Part shown: positions 50,222 to 61,655 of the stretch, in pieces | Layout of the letters: the number at the start of each line of letters is the position of its first letter | How positions within the stretch are numbered: the first letter of the stretch is position 1 | Assembly (NCBI RefSeq): GCF_014202495.1 | Contig: NZ_JACHHA010000002.1 | Span: forward strand, 186,001 to 250,000 | Direction: 5' to 3' | DNA length: 64,000 nt | Source: Cerasibacillus quisquiliarum | Lineage (GTDB): Bacteria; Bacillota; Bacilli; Bacillales; Amphibacillaceae | Notes under the pieces: model-generated | Seen by the model: the letters and a program-made list of their open reading frames with translations, nothing else | Database searches by the model: none | Told to the model about the DNA's origin: nothing | Program-made: the position numbers and the translations under genes

Positions 50222-52477
50222 TTAAACTTGTGGACCTTCGACACGTTTTTTCTTTCTAAAATCGACTGGCTTTTCAGGAAGCATTTTCCCCCGCCATACA
50301 AGCCACAACTGGGAAGCTAAGAAAAGAGACGAATATGTTCCCATTATTAACCCGACAGTTAATGCAAGAGCAAAAGGTGCGATAGACGGTGCACCTAAGA
50401 TTAAAAATGATAGAACAGCAAGTATTGTTGTCACAGAAGTATTTATACTTCGAGTAAAAGTTTGTAACAAACTGTTATTAATCACACGTGCAAGTTCTTT
50501 TTTAGAACGGATTCGCTTTTCTTTTCTTAGATTTTCACGGATTCGATCAAACGTTACAATCGTATCGTTGATTGAATAACCGACGATAGTCAATATGGCA
50601 GCAACAATCGTAATATCAAATTCGATTCGAGTTAAACTGAAAAAGACAAGAATGAAAAAGGCATCATGAAGCAAGGCAATAATCGCTGTCACCGCAAAAT
50701 AAATTTCAAAACGGAATGTGACATAAATAATCATCCCAATTGTTGCAAGTCCAACTGCGATAAGTGCATTTTTTACAAGTTCTTCGCCAACTATTGGAGA
50801 TACAACACTAACGTTTGGTTCGATATGAAATTTATCCATAAAATATGTCTTCACTTCTTTAATTTTATTGTCAGATAATACTGTATCGAACCTTGCTACA
50901 GCGATTTCCTTATCTTCACCTGATAAGACAATTGACTTAGCTTCTACATCAAGTTGTGCAAAATCATGCTCTATTTCCTCTGCTTTCAATGGTGTTTCAG
51001 CCATTACTTCAATACGTGAACCACTTGTAAAATCGATGCCCGGGTTTAGCTGGAACAAAGCTAAAGATATTGCTCCAATAATAACCATTGAGGCTGAAGC
51101 TATGAAAAACTTTTTCTTATGTTGGACGACGTTGATTTTACGTCCCATAAAGGAAGCTTCTTTTTCTTCTTTTTCAGCAATATGCCGAATACTTTCTTTC
51201 TTAACACCGAACCAGCCAGGACGATTTTTTAAGAATGGCAAGCGTATCCAAAGTTGTAATAATAAACGCGTGCCGTAAACTGCTGTTAGAAAACTCACTA
51301 TAATACTAACAATTAACATTGTAGCGAATCCTTTAACAGCGCTTGTTCCATAGGCGAATAAGATAATCGCGGCTAACAGCGTCGTTAAATTCGCATCCAA
51401 AATAGATCTGAGTGAATTTTTTGTTCCTGCTTTAAACGAAGCGTGTAACGATTTACCAGAACGAATCTCTTCTTTAATTCGCTCAAATGTAATGACGTTC
51501 GCGTCGACAGCCATTCCGACCCCAAGAATGAGAGCGGCAATTCCAGGCAATGTAAGGACACCATTCATTAGCTTAAAAACGAGTAAAATAAGAAATACAT
51601 ATAAGACAAGATTTATCGATGCAATCATACCTGGAAAACGGTAAACAATAAGCATAAATAAAAGGATTAATGCTATTCCTATGATACCTGCGAACACTGT
51701 TTTATTCAATGCTTGTTCCCCGAACTGAGCACCAACAGATGTTGAATATAGTTCTTCCATATTAACAGGTAATGAACCAGAGTTAATAATATCTGCTAAA
51801 TATTTGGCCTCATCAATCGTAAAACTACCTTCAATCATAACATCCGTCGTATTTAACGTTTCGTTAACTGCCGGTGATGAAACGAATTTCGGTTCATCCT
51901 TATCAACTTCTTTTTTAAATGAATCTCCCTCTTCAAAATCCATCCAAATAACGAGTAGATTATTCGGAACACCCATGTTTTTAATTTTCGTCGTTACATC
52001 AGCAAACTTTGAGGCACTTTTTAATTTTAATGTTACAATCGGCTGATTTGTTTCGGGATGAAAATCTTGTTTAGCACTTCCTTCTTTCACATCCGCTCCG
52101 TCAAGTAGTTTATTATCATTCACATCACGGAAAGACAATCTCGCACTTGTTGCTAACATATCCCTCGCTTGCTGTTGATCTTTAACACCTGCAAGTTGGA
52201 CACGTATGCGATCCTCACCTTCAATATCAATAACTGATTCGCTAATACCGAGACGATTGACACGATCATTTAGCGTTCTTACAGTTGCTTCTAGAAGCGT
52301 TCGATTAACCTTTTGTTCGGAGTCGACCGGTTCAACTTCATATAAAATTTCGAACCCCCCTTGAAGATCTAGTCCTAAATTAATACCTTTTACAATACCT
52401 TTTGTTTGTGTTCCGACCGTTAATCCAATAAGGATTACGATAAGGAAAAAGGCGATTATTCTGCCTTTATTTTTCAT
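50222..52477 (-). CDS. secDF: Protein translocase subunit SecDF (fused)
   Basis: RND-type accessory of the Sec translocon that uses proton motive force to pull secreted proteins. 751 residues with SecD and SecF fused, as is usual in Bacillus. SecD half: TM1 at 8-25, LGLDLQGGFEILYEVEP, LGISESVIDIEGEDRIRVQL, then five helices with GVGMAVDANVITFERIKEE. SecF half: from about 440 (MGRKINVVQHKKKF), with GIDFTSGSRIEV and VGYSINDTIVTFDRIRENLR. comN lies 34 bp upstream. Confidence 0.97.
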   Translation of the reverse strand: MKNKGRIIAFFLIVILIGLTVGTQTKGIVKGINLGLDLQGGFEILYEVEPVDSEQKVNRTLLEATVRTLNDRVNRLGISESVIDIEGEDRIRVQLAGVKDQQQARDMLATSARLSFRDVNDNKLLDGADVKEGSAKQDFHPETNQPIVTLKLKSASKFADVTTKIKNMGVPNNLLVIWMDFEEGDSFKKEVDKDEPKFVSSPAVNETLNTTDVMIEGSFTIDEAKYLADIINSGSLPVNMEELYSTSVGAQFGEQALNKTVFAGIIGIALILLFMLIVYRFPGMIASINLVLYVFLILLVFKLMNGVLTLPGIAALILGVGMAVDANVITFERIKEEIRSGKSLHASFKAGTKNSLRSILDANLTTLLAAIILFAYGTSAVKGFATMLIVSIIVSFLTAVYGTRLLLQLWIRLPFLKNRPGWFGVKKESIRHIAEKEEKEASFMGRKINVVQHKKKFFIASASMVIIGAISLALFQLNPGIDFTSGSRIEVMAETPLKAEEIEHDFAQLDVEAKSIVLSGEDKEIAVARFDTVLSDNKIKEVKTYFMDKFHIEPNVSVVSPIVGEELVKNALIAVGLATIGMIIYVTFRFEIYFAVTAIIALLHDAFFILVFFSLTRIEFDITIVAAILTIVGYSINDTIVTFDRIRENLRKEKRIRSKKELARVINNSLLQTFTRSINTSVTTILAVLSFLILGAPSIAPFALALTVGLIMGTYSSLFLASQLWLVWRGKMLPEKPVDFRKKKRVEGPQV

Positions 52478-52511
52478 CCAACTTACTCCTTTCTCTTTTT
52501 AGCCTAAACAG

Positions 52512-52820
52512 TTAATCATCAGATTTGTCTTTCGTGAGTGCTTGAATGGACGCCATTAAATCATTTGCCTGATAAGCGTCAATGGTCATATAGTTCATAT
52601 ATTCATTTGCACTAAGATGATACACGTCTTGCACTATTTCATGTAATCGTCTTTCGGGGTTGCCTTTCCATATGCGTTCGACTAAACAGTTCCAAATTTC
52701 TTCTTGCGTTACTTTGTTGTATCCTAACAACTTAAACTCCTGTACTTTACTTTTTAGTACAGGTTCAATATATTGCTTCCACTCTTGAACAGGCTTAGTC
52801 GTTTCCAAATCTTTTCCCAC
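52512..52820 (-). CDS. comN: Post-transcriptional regulator ComN (YrzD)
   Basis: 102-residue protein of the post-transcriptional regulator family. In B. subtilis ComN promotes competence by acting on the comEA-comEB-comEC mRNA and interacts with DivIVA. Family features include WKQYIEPVLKSKVQEFKLLG, EIWNCLVERIWKG and LHEIVQDVYHLSANEYMNYM. It begins with GTG at 52820 and only a weak AAAG ribosome-binding site. The comE operon it should control is in this same window (6409-9904). Confidence 0.9.
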   Translation of the reverse strand: MGKDLETTKPVQEWKQYIEPVLKSKVQEFKLLGYNKVTQEEIWNCLVERIWKGNPERRLHEIVQDVYHLSANEYMNYMTIDAYQANDLMASIQALTKDKSDD

Positions 52821-52923
52821 GCTTTCAAATTAAATAATATAAACTTGTCATGTCTGTCCTACTTAATAGCATATATATCATTGTATATGAAAACTTTATT
52901 TTTGAGAAGGCAGGTTAACCAAG

Positions 52924-54468
52924 TTGTCTAAACAAACTTTTTTAAAAGGAACATTACTGCTTATCTGTGCCGGAATGGTTACACGGCTACTAGGCTTTGT
53001 TAATCGACTCGTTCTAGCCCGATTAATTGGCGAAGAAGGTGTTGGACTATTCATGATGGCCCTTCCGACACTCTTTCTTATGATGGCAATAACACAAATG
53101 GGACTACCTATCGCTATTTCAAAACGTGTTGCAGAAGCAGAAGCAAAACATAATAAGCAAAAAATAAAGCAAATTCTCGTTGTCTCATTGGTCATTACTT
53201 CCATCTCAAGCATTATTTTTACAACACTTATGATTTTAGGCGGACCATTTATTGCTTCAACATTATTAACTGATGAAAGAACCTTATATCCACTAATAGC
53301 AATTAGTCCGATTGTTCCAATTATTGCTTTCACAGGTGTTATTAGGGGATACTTTCAAGGTAAACAAAATATGAAGCCACAAAGCATCTCTATGGTCATT
53401 GAACAAATCGTTCGCATATCTTGTGTCTATATGTTTGTAAAACTTCTTCTCCCCTATGGGATCGAATTTGCTGCAGCAGGTGCAATGTTCAGTGTTATCT
53501 TAGGTGAATTCATATCACTATTATACATGATTTACCAATTCAAACGAGAAAAATCTGTTCATATCCGGTCAAATTTCTTAAAAACATTACAATCTAGTAA
53601 ACATGTATTACAAGCTCTATTCTCTATTGCTCTTCCAACTACCGGTAGCCGTATGATTGGCTCAATAGCTCATTTTTTAGAACCGATTATCGTATCACAA
53701 AGCTTGGCAATAGCTGGTATTACAACTGTTGTTGCTACTAAACAATACGGTGAATTAGCAGGTTATGTGATGCCCTTATTACTTTTACCGACTTTCATTA
53801 CAAATTCTTTGGCTGTTGCTTTAGTACCATCAATATCCGAAGCTGATGCGAAATCAAATCATGCATTAATCCATTATCGAATCCATCAAGCGATCCGTAT
53901 ATCCTTTGCCTCTGGTGCAATTGCGACGATTATACTTTCATTATATGCTAAAGAGATCTTAACCATTATGTATGGAACAGATCATGCGAGTCCATTTATT
54001 ATTTTGATGGCGCCATTTTTTATTTTGCTATATATTCAATCACCTTTACAAGCGACATTACAAGCCTTAGATTTGGCTAAACCAGCGATGTGGAATAGTT
54101 TGTTTGGAAATCTCATTAAATTTATTGTTTTATTTCTACTCGCATCAAATGGACAATTTGGCATTATGGGAGTCGCTATTGCCATGTGTGTTGGTGTAGT
54201 TTTAGTTACATTATTACACCTCTTTACATTGAAAAAGGAAATTCAATTTTTTATTCCTTTTTCAGATTTATTAAAAATGGTTGCGCTACTAGCTATGACT
54301 TGGTTAATTGGACAGTTTATATATAATCGAGCATTTTCTATAGATATCAAATTATTAATGATTCACTGTTTGCTTCTTGGGGTCATTTATCTCTTTCTTT
54401 TGTTTGCTCTTAGGTTTATTACGAGAGATGAATTAAGACAGATCCCCTTTATTAATCGCTGGTTATAA
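52924..54468 (+). CDS. spoVB: Stage V sporulation protein B (SpoVB), MOP flippase family
   Basis: Polytopic membrane protein of the MVF/polysaccharide transporter group, 514 residues with about 14 helices. It is thought to flip lipid II for spore cortex synthesis. Family sequences include KQTFLKGTLLLICAGMVTRLLGFVNR-type N-terminus (GMVTRLLGFVNRLVLARLIG), GEEGVGLFMMALPTLFLM and RGYFQGKQNMKPQSIS. Translation seems to start at TTG 52924 after AAGGCAGG. Divergent from comN; B. subtilis has the same neighbour. Confidence 0.93.
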   Translation: MSKQTFLKGTLLLICAGMVTRLLGFVNRLVLARLIGEEGVGLFMMALPTLFLMMAITQMGLPIAISKRVAEAEAKHNKQKIKQILVVSLVITSISSIIFTTLMILGGPFIASTLLTDERTLYPLIAISPIVPIIAFTGVIRGYFQGKQNMKPQSISMVIEQIVRISCVYMFVKLLLPYGIEFAAAGAMFSVILGEFISLLYMIYQFKREKSVHIRSNFLKTLQSSKHVLQALFSIALPTTGSRMIGSIAHFLEPIIVSQSLAIAGITTVVATKQYGELAGYVMPLLLLPTFITNSLAVALVPSISEADAKSNHALIHYRIHQAIRISFASGAIATIILSLYAKEILTIMYGTDHASPFIILMAPFFILLYIQSPLQATLQALDLAKPAMWNSLFGNLIKFIVLFLLASNGQFGIMGVAIAMCVGVVLVTLLHLFTLKKEIQFFIPFSDLLKMVALLAMTWLIGQFIYNRAFSIDIKLLMIHCLLLGVIYLFLLFALRFITRDELRQIPFINRWL

Positions 54469-54509
54469 ATTGGTCTAAACATTCATGTTTTTGAATAGGC
54501 TAACAATAA

Positions 54510-54911
54510 ATGGACAATCTCAACGAAAGGATGAGTAAGTTGCGTCAACATGTAAGCAGTTTATTTTACGGTTGGATTATGATTTTAAGTATTATCCTTT
54601 TAACGAGCTTCCTATTAGCTTTATTATTACGTTTTACTGAATTAAATGAACCTACTCTTTCATGGATTACTTTAGGTGTTGGAATAATCGCTTTTTTCTC
54701 AGGTGGTGTTATAGCTGGTATGAAAGGAAAATCAAAAGGTTGGATGACAGGTATGTTGACTGGAACGACAATGACATTATTTATCTTTCTTATCCAGTAT
54801 CTAGGGTATAAACAAGGTTTTTCTTTTGAACAATTTCTGTTCCATATCGGCTATATATGTGCGGCGTTATTCGGTGGTGTTATCGGGGTTAATCTTGCAG
54901 TTGAAAGTTAA
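54510..54911 (+). CDS. yrzE: TIGR04086 family membrane protein (YrzE)
   Basis: 133 residues from ATG 54510, with four hydrophobic segments (about 19-42, 50-68, 77-97 and 108-130) and glycine-rich turns (FFSGGVIAGMKGKSKGWMTG and ICAALFGGVIGVNLA). It matches the TIGR04086/YrzE family by size and position between spoVB and yajC; function unknown. The start is uncertain: a TTG at 54540 has a better ribosome-binding site (AAAGGATGAG) and would remove ten residues. Confidence 0.8.
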   Translation: MDNLNERMSKLRQHVSSLFYGWIMILSIILLTSFLLALLLRFTELNEPTLSWITLGVGIIAFFSGGVIAGMKGKSKGWMTGMLTGTTMTLFIFLIQYLGYKQGFSFEQFLFHIGYICAALFGGVIGVNLAVES

Positions 54912-54924
54912 TAAAGTCATAATA

Positions 54925-54953
54925 AAAGGGAAGTGATAACATAACTTCCCTTT
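54925..54953. terminator. Bidirectional terminator between yrzE and yajC
   Basis: AAAGGGAAGT (54925-54934) pairs with ACTTCCCTTT (54944-54953). T- and A-runs on both sides suit the convergent ends of yrzE and yajC. Confidence 0.8.
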
Positions 54954-54960
54954 CATCTTC

Positions 54961-55233
54961 TTATTCTTGATTTGTCACTTCACGTACTGCTCCACGGTCA
55001 TATGTAAGTTTCGTACCGTCTTCAGATTGAATAATGATCGTATTTTCATCCATCGCATGAATAACACCGTGAAGCCCGCCAATGGTGATAATTTTATCCC
55101 CTTTTTGTAAATTCGCTTGCATCTGTTGAATTTGCTGTTGTCGCTTTTTTTGTGGGCGAATAAGCATGAAATAAAAGATAACAAACATCAATATTATGGG
55201 AATTAATGGTCCAAGTGCTCCTAATCCTTCCAT
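54961..55233 (-). CDS. yajC: Preprotein translocase subunit YajC (YrbF)
   Basis: Single-pass membrane protein that associates with SecDF. 90 residues, with one membrane segment (about 8-25, LIPIILMFVIFYFML), then the conserved RPQKKRQQQIQQMQANLQKG and KIITIGGLHGVIHAMDENTI. Downstream of tgt by 28 bp, the usual queA-tgt-yajC order. The other Sec accessory, secDF, is about 2.5 kb away in this window. Confidence 0.96.
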   Translation of the reverse strand: MEGLGALGPLIPIILMFVIFYFMLIRPQKKRQQQIQQMQANLQKGDKIITIGGLHGVIHAMDENTIIIQSEDGTKLTYDRGAVREVTNQE

Positions 55234-55261
55234 ATTATCACTCCTTTCTTAATCGTTTATA

Positions 55262-57435
<2,174 letters not shown>

Positions 57436-57456
57436 AAAGTTTCTCCTTTTACGATC

Positions 57457-57654
57457 TTAACGGAATTTATTTATAAGTAAAAAAAGTAAAGATAAAATAA
57501 TACTGACAACAATCGAGGTCATAAGGGGAAAGTGAAAAGTTACATTTCCCTTTTTGAAAGTGAAGTCACCTGGAAGCTTACCAATAAATGTCCAAAATAT
57601 ACCTATTATAATAAATACCATTCCAAGTACAATGAACATCTTTCCCATATTCAT
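57457..57654 (-). CDS. DUF2905 family membrane protein
   Basis: 65 residues with two membrane segments (about 5-25 and 43-63) and the family sequence [20 protein letters not shown] between them. DUF2905 proteins commonly sit between ruvB and queA in Firmicutes, as here. It overlaps the ruvB stop by 4 bp. Function unknown. Confidence 0.9.
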   Translation of the reverse strand: MNMGKMFIVLGMVFIIIGIFWTFIGKLPGDFTFKKGNVTFHFPLMTSIVVSIILSLLFLLINKFR

Positions 57655-58655
57655 GATTCATCATTCTCTTTCATACCAAAATGGGCATATGCTTTCTGAG
57701 TAGCCATCCGCCCTCTCGGAGTTCGCTGGATAAATCCCATTTGTAGTAAATATGGTTCATAAACATCTTCAATTGTTTCTGGCTCTTCCCCAATCGTTGC
57801 AGCTATTGTTTCTAAGCCGACTGGTCCACCTTTAAAATCTTCAATAATTCCTTTAATTAATTTATGATCAATATGATCCAGCCCCACACTATCTACTTGT
57901 AACATGTTTAACGCTAAATATGTGACATCCAAACTTATTTCAGTCTCACCTCTTACTTGGGAAATATCACGGATACGCTTTAATAAACGATTCGCTATTC
58001 GTGGTGTCCCTCGTGAGCGACGTGCTACTTCAAGTGCTGCCTCATCTTGGATCGATGTATTAAAAATTTCTGCTGTTCGTTTAACAATTTCACACAATGA
58101 CTCTTCATTGTAAAACTCTAAACGACTTAATATACCAAAACGATCGCGTAATGGTGCAGATAGTAGTCCCGCTCTTGTTGTTGCCCCTACTAATGTGAAA
58201 GGTGGTAAATCAATCTGCACTGACCTTGCACTTGGACCTGTTCCAATAACAATATCTAAAAAAAAGTCTTCCATCGCTGGATAGAGGATTTCTTCAACTG
58301 TCCGAGGCAAACGGTGAACTTCATCAATAAATAGAACATCCCCTGGCTCTAATGATGATAAAATCGCCGCTAAATCACCAGCCCGTTCAATAGCTGGACC
58401 CGATGTCGAACGAAATTGAACACCCATTTCATTTGCAATAATAGCTGCTAAAGTTGTTTTTCCCAGTCCAGGCGGGCCATATAATAGAACGTGGTCAAGT
58501 GGTTCATTTCGCATTTTAGCTGCTTGTATAAAAATATGTAGGTTTTCTTTAACCTTATCTTGTCCAATATATTCATCTAATCGACTTGGACGTAAACTCA
58601 ATTCAATGGTTTCGTCTTCTTCTAATAATTCTCCGTCAACCATCCGTTCTTCCAT
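57651..58655 (-). CDS. ruvB: Holliday junction branch migration helicase RuvB
   Basis: AAA+ hexameric motor that drives Holliday junction branch migration with RuvA. 334 residues. [19 protein letters not shown], Walker [12 protein letters not shown], Walker [11 protein letters not shown], sensor [18 protein letters not shown], and the winged-helix [15 protein letters not shown] are present. Follows ruvA by 15 bp; no RuvC is expected in Firmicutes, where RecU acts. Confidence 0.98.
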   Translation of the reverse strand: MEERMVDGELLEEDETIELSLRPSRLDEYIGQDKVKENLHIFIQAAKMRNEPLDHVLLYGPPGLGKTTLAAIIANEMGVQFRSTSGPAIERAGDLAAILSSLEPGDVLFIDEVHRLPRTVEEILYPAMEDFFLDIVIGTGPSARSVQIDLPPFTLVGATTRAGLLSAPLRDRFGILSRLEFYNEESLCEIVKRTAEIFNTSIQDEAALEVARRSRGTPRIANRLLKRIRDISQVRGETEISLDVTYLALNMLQVDSVGLDHIDHKLIKGIIEDFKGGPVGLETIAATIGEEPETIEDVYEPYLLQMGFIQRTPRGRMATQKAYAHFGMKENDES

Positions 58656-58670
58656 CTCAATGACCCCCTT

Positions 58671-59276
58671 CTATTTTTTAGCGAATAATGTAAGTGCCTT
58701 TCGAATAATCGCATCTGTTTCTTGAATATTTTCCTTTTGGATATACGGCATAACAGTCTTAATTTCTTTATCTGTATACCCGAGAGCAGCTAATGCCGCT
58801 TTAGCTTCTTGATATTGATCTTTTGATCCTTGAACTGCCACATCTTTTGACATATCTGGTGTAGATAATGAAAACATCGACGTTAACTTTCCTTTTAAAT
58901 CAAGTATCATTTGTCGTGATGTTTTCTTTCCAACACCTGGAAAGCTTGTTAAATACTTCGCATCTTCCCGTTCAATAGCTGCGACAAATTGTGCAATATC
59001 AATATTAGCCATTATGCCAATAGCTCCTTTTGGCCCAATACCTGAAACAGAAATGAGCTGCATAAATAGTTTTTTCTCATCTTGTGTTTGGAATCCGTAC
59101 AATAATTCTGCATCTTCTCGTACATGGTGATATGTATAGACTTTAATTTCCTTATTTAAGGACGTTTGGAAGATAAAGGGATTCGGACAAATGATATGAT
59201 AACCGATTCCATTTACTTCAACAATGATGGATTCATCTAAAATTTCCCTTAAAACACCTTTAATATAGGCAATCAT
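58671..59276 (-). CDS. ruvA: Holliday junction branch migration protein RuvA
   Basis: Tetrameric junction-binding subunit of RuvAB. 201 residues. The N-terminal OB domain begins MIAYIKGVLREILDESIIVE. Helix-hairpin-helix motifs are LISVSGIGPKGAIGIMAN and LTSFPGVGKKTSRQMILDL. A flexible linker and the RuvB-binding C-terminal domain (EAKAALAALGYTDKEIK) follow. In B. subtilis bofC is upstream; it is not seen here, where yebC precedes ruvA. Confidence 0.97.
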   Translation of the reverse strand: MIAYIKGVLREILDESIIVEVNGIGYHIICPNPFIFQTSLNKEIKVYTYHHVREDAELLYGFQTQDEKKLFMQLISVSGIGPKGAIGIMANIDIAQFVAAIEREDAKYLTSFPGVGKKTSRQMILDLKGKLTSMFSLSTPDMSKDVAVQGSKDQYQEAKAALAALGYTDKEIKTVMPYIQKENIQETDAIIRKALTLFAKK

Positions 59277-59337
59277 ATATGATTCTCCTTTTTAGCCTTT
59301 ACTTATTTTATCATAAACAACAAAATAGGGAATACGA

Positions 59338-59373
59338 TGAAAAACTTCCATCCTTAAGAATGGAAGTTTTTCA
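59338..59373 (-). terminator. Terminator of yebC
   Basis: TGAAAAACTTCCAT (59338-59351) pairs perfectly with ATGGAAGTTTTTCA (59360-59373), just before the yebC stop on the plus-strand map, with poly-T tails both ways. Confidence 0.85.
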
Positions 59374-59375
59374 TG

Positions 59376-60104
59376 TTAATCATTTAACTGCATATTATGA
59401 TAAATATCTTGAACATCTTCACTTTCTTCAAGCATATCAACTAAAGCATGCATTTTTTCTTTATCTTCCACAGACACTTCTGTATATGTTTGTGGCAGCA
59501 ATGTTATTTCTGCTTCTTCCAAGTGATATCCTTTGTCAACTAAATGATCTCTTACTTCTTTAAATTGTTCTGGCAATGTTAATATTTCAAATGCCTGTTC
59601 TTGAGTAAGAATATCATCTGCACCTGCTTCTATTGCCTCTAAAGTTAACTCTTCTTCATCGACTTCAGCTTCATTCAATATAGCGATATAACCTTTCCGC
59701 TCAAACATAAACGATACGCTACCAGTTTCTCCTAAGTTACCACCATTTTTACTAAAGGCATGACGAATTTCAGCAGCTGTGCGATTTCGATTATCAGTAA
59801 GAACATGCACAATGACTGCTACGCCACCAGGACCATACCCTTCGTATGTTACTTCTTCATAACTAACGCCGTCTAATGTTCCTGTTGCTTTTTTGATGGC
59901 TCGTTCAATATTATCATTCGGCATATTATCAGCCCGTGCTTTTTCAATGACAGTTCTTAATGCCGGGTTCATTTCTGGATCGCCGCCACCTTCTTTTGCC
60001 GCTGTATAAATATTTTTAGCATGACGCATAAAAATTTTGCCTTTTTTTGCATCTTGTGCACCTTTACGTCGTTTTATATTATTCCATTTTGAATGACCCG
60101 CCAT
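59376..60104 (-). CDS. yebC: YebC/PmpR family regulatory protein (YrbC)
   Basis: 242-residue member of the YebC/PmpR (TACO1-like) family. Annotated historically as a transcription regulator; recent work on homologues points to relief of ribosome stalling at proline-rich stretches. It starts [20 protein letters not shown] at 60104 with AGGAG upstream; 12 extra codons upstream were rejected. [35 protein letters not shown] and [13 protein letters not shown] are diagnostic. Confidence 0.96.
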   Translation of the reverse strand: MAGHSKWNNIKRRKGAQDAKKGKIFMRHAKNIYTAAKEGGGDPEMNPALRTVIEKARADNMPNDNIERAIKKATGTLDGVSYEEVTYEGYGPGGVAVIVHVLTDNRNRTAAEIRHAFSKNGGNLGETGSVSFMFERKGYIAILNEAEVDEEELTLEAIEAGADDILTQEQAFEILTLPEQFKEVRDHLVDKGYHLEEAEITLLPQTYTEVSVEDKEKMHALVDMLEESEDVQDIYHNMQLND

Positions 60105-60210
60105 CGGTCTAACTCCTCTCTCTATCGACAAAAATTTCATTTCTTATTTTAAAAACGTCCTATACTATAATATAGCAAATGATGAGAGAGAGTTAAAGGT
60201 GAAACTCATT

Positions 60211-60741
60211 TTATTCACCAAACCAACTTTCTAGCAATGTTTCAGGATTATCGACTTTTTTAGCACGAAGCTCCCGCATCCGATCCCAATGAATATGATC
60301 AGTGTAAACGACAACTGTTTTATTCGGAACAATCTCTTCAACTGATTTCTTTATATCGATTGCAACGTTTTTATCCTCTTGAAAGCGATTGTTCAATAAA
60401 ATACCGATGACTACTCTGTCTTTCGTAGAAGCAACTTGAGCTTGTTTAATTTCCTTGAATGTCTTAAGATGTGCTTCAAGTCTTACCGATTCAGCATTAG
60501 TGAAAATATCTGAATAACGTTCTTTATCCGGACCTTTGTTATAATCACGATACGTTTGAGGATAGCCACCTTGCTCACCAATCGATTTATCACGAACACC
60601 TAGCCTGTCTCTTTGTTGTTGTTTAGTCTCAAAATGGATTGGTTCGGTATTGTTTTTCACAGCATTTTCATTTTGGTTAGAATATCGGGGTGCACAGGCT
60701 ACAAAATTTAAAGCAATGAGTACTATGATAAATCTTCGCAT
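60211..60741 (-). CDS. YhcN/YlaJ family sporulation lipoprotein
   Basis: 176 residues from ATG 60741. Signal peptide MRRFIIVLIALNFVAC ends in a lipobox-like FVAC (Cys16), so the protein is probably a lipoprotein. The C-terminal domain (about 75-165) has VRLEAHLKTFKEIKQAQV, DRVVIGILLNN and KKSVEEIVPNKTVVVYTD, matching the YhcN/YlaJ spore-membrane family. A frame extending 17 codons upstream was rejected because GGAGG lies at normal spacing to 60741. That ribosome-binding site is inside a strong hairpin. Confidence 0.88.
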   Translation of the reverse strand: MRRFIIVLIALNFVACAPRYSNQNENAVKNNTEPIHFETKQQQRDRLGVRDKSIGEQGGYPQTYRDYNKGPDKERYSDIFTNAESVRLEAHLKTFKEIKQAQVASTKDRVVIGILLNNRFQEDKNVAIDIKKSVEEIVPNKTVVVYTDHIHWDRMRELRAKKVDNPETLLESWFGE

Positions 60742-60744
60742 ATC

Positions 60745-60784
60745 AAAAACCTCCTTATTCTTATTTTGAATAGAGGAGGTTTTT
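60745..60784 (-). promoter_or_regulatory. Hairpin covering the lipoprotein ribosome-binding site
   Basis: AAAAACCTCC (60745-60754) pairs with GGAGGTTTTT (60775-60784), with an inner TATTC/GAATA stem and a 7-nt loop. On the minus strand the GGAGG of the 3' arm is the ribosome-binding site of the gene at 60741. The T5 run makes it also look like an intrinsic terminator after nadE. Confidence 0.7.
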
Positions 60785-60796
60785 TTACACATGGTA

Positions 60797-61534
60797 TTAT
60801 TCGGTGAAATAAAACGGTGTTGGTATGTTGCGTTTATGTTCTGTCCGTTTATGCATCGTTTTTATAATGTTCTCATGTTCTATTGGAATCGGATGACCAT
60901 TTAAATAAGCATCAATCATATCATAAGTTGTTCCCATTTCTATTTCATCTGTTTGACCTTCCCATAAATCTGCACTCGGTTCTTTCTCAATAACTTCCTT
61001 TGGTACACCTAAAAATTCAGCCATTTTACGGACTTCTTCCTTTGTTAAATCAATAAGAGGTAATAAATCAACGCCTCCATCACCATATTTCGTGAAATAA
61101 CCTGTATACCATTCTGCTTTATTATCCGTACCAACGACCAAATAATTATAATTCGTTGCAACTGTATAAAGAGTACTCATTCGTAGTCTAGCCCGCAAGT
61201 TTGCATCTGCTAATCGGCGGTTGTCATCATTTATATCCTCATTTAATTCTTTACAAATTCGGCTAAACATTGCTTCATGAATGGAAGTTAAATCAATTGT
61301 CATCTCTTTTATACCACAAGCTTCATTGACTTGTTTAGCATGTGCCATATCAACAGGGTTGCTTTTAATTGGCATGATGACACTAATCGATTGATTAGGA
61401 AATGCCTTTTTTATTAAAAATGCGACAACTGCAGAATCTAAACCGCCACTAACACCAACGACCAGTCCCTTTGTATGTGACAATGCCACTTGTTTACGTA
61501 GCCATGTAACTATAGCTGTTACTTTTTCTTTCAT
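60797..61534 (-). CDS. nadE: NAD(+) synthase
   Basis: Ammonia-dependent synthetase converting deamido-NAD to NAD; NadD (11683) makes its substrate. 245 residues from ATG 61534 (MKEKVTAIVTWLRKQV), with GAGGGG upstream; ten more codons upstream were rejected. The PP-loop is VVGVSGGLDSAVVAF. VVGTDNKAEWYTGYFTKYGD and EPSADLWEGQTDEIEMGTTY are typical. No glutaminase domain. The length is slightly short (B. subtilis NadE is about 270), in line with the shorter NadE subgroup. Confidence 0.94.
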   Translation of the reverse strand: MKEKVTAIVTWLRKQVALSHTKGLVVGVSGGLDSAVVAFLIKKAFPNQSISVIMPIKSNPVDMAHAKQVNEACGIKEMTIDLTSIHEAMFSRICKELNEDINDDNRRLADANLRARLRMSTLYTVATNYNYLVVGTDNKAEWYTGYFTKYGDGGVDLLPLIDLTKEEVRKMAEFLGVPKEVIEKEPSADLWEGQTDEIEMGTTYDMIDAYLNGHPIPIEHENIIKTMHKRTEHKRNIPTPFYFTE

Positions 61535-61630
61535 CAACTTTCGCCCCTCTAAAAAGGTGTTCATAACTATATCGTATTCTTCTATAGTTTAGCAAAGATA
61601 ACCGTACTTTACACATGATTTACATTAAAA

Positions 61631-61655
61631 AAGAGACGATGACTCGTCGTCTCTC
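61631..61655 (-). terminator. Terminator of safA
   Basis: AGAGACGA (61632-61639) pairs with TCGTCTCT (61647-61654) directly after the safA stop. CTTTTTTAATG follows on the minus strand. Confidence 0.8.
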
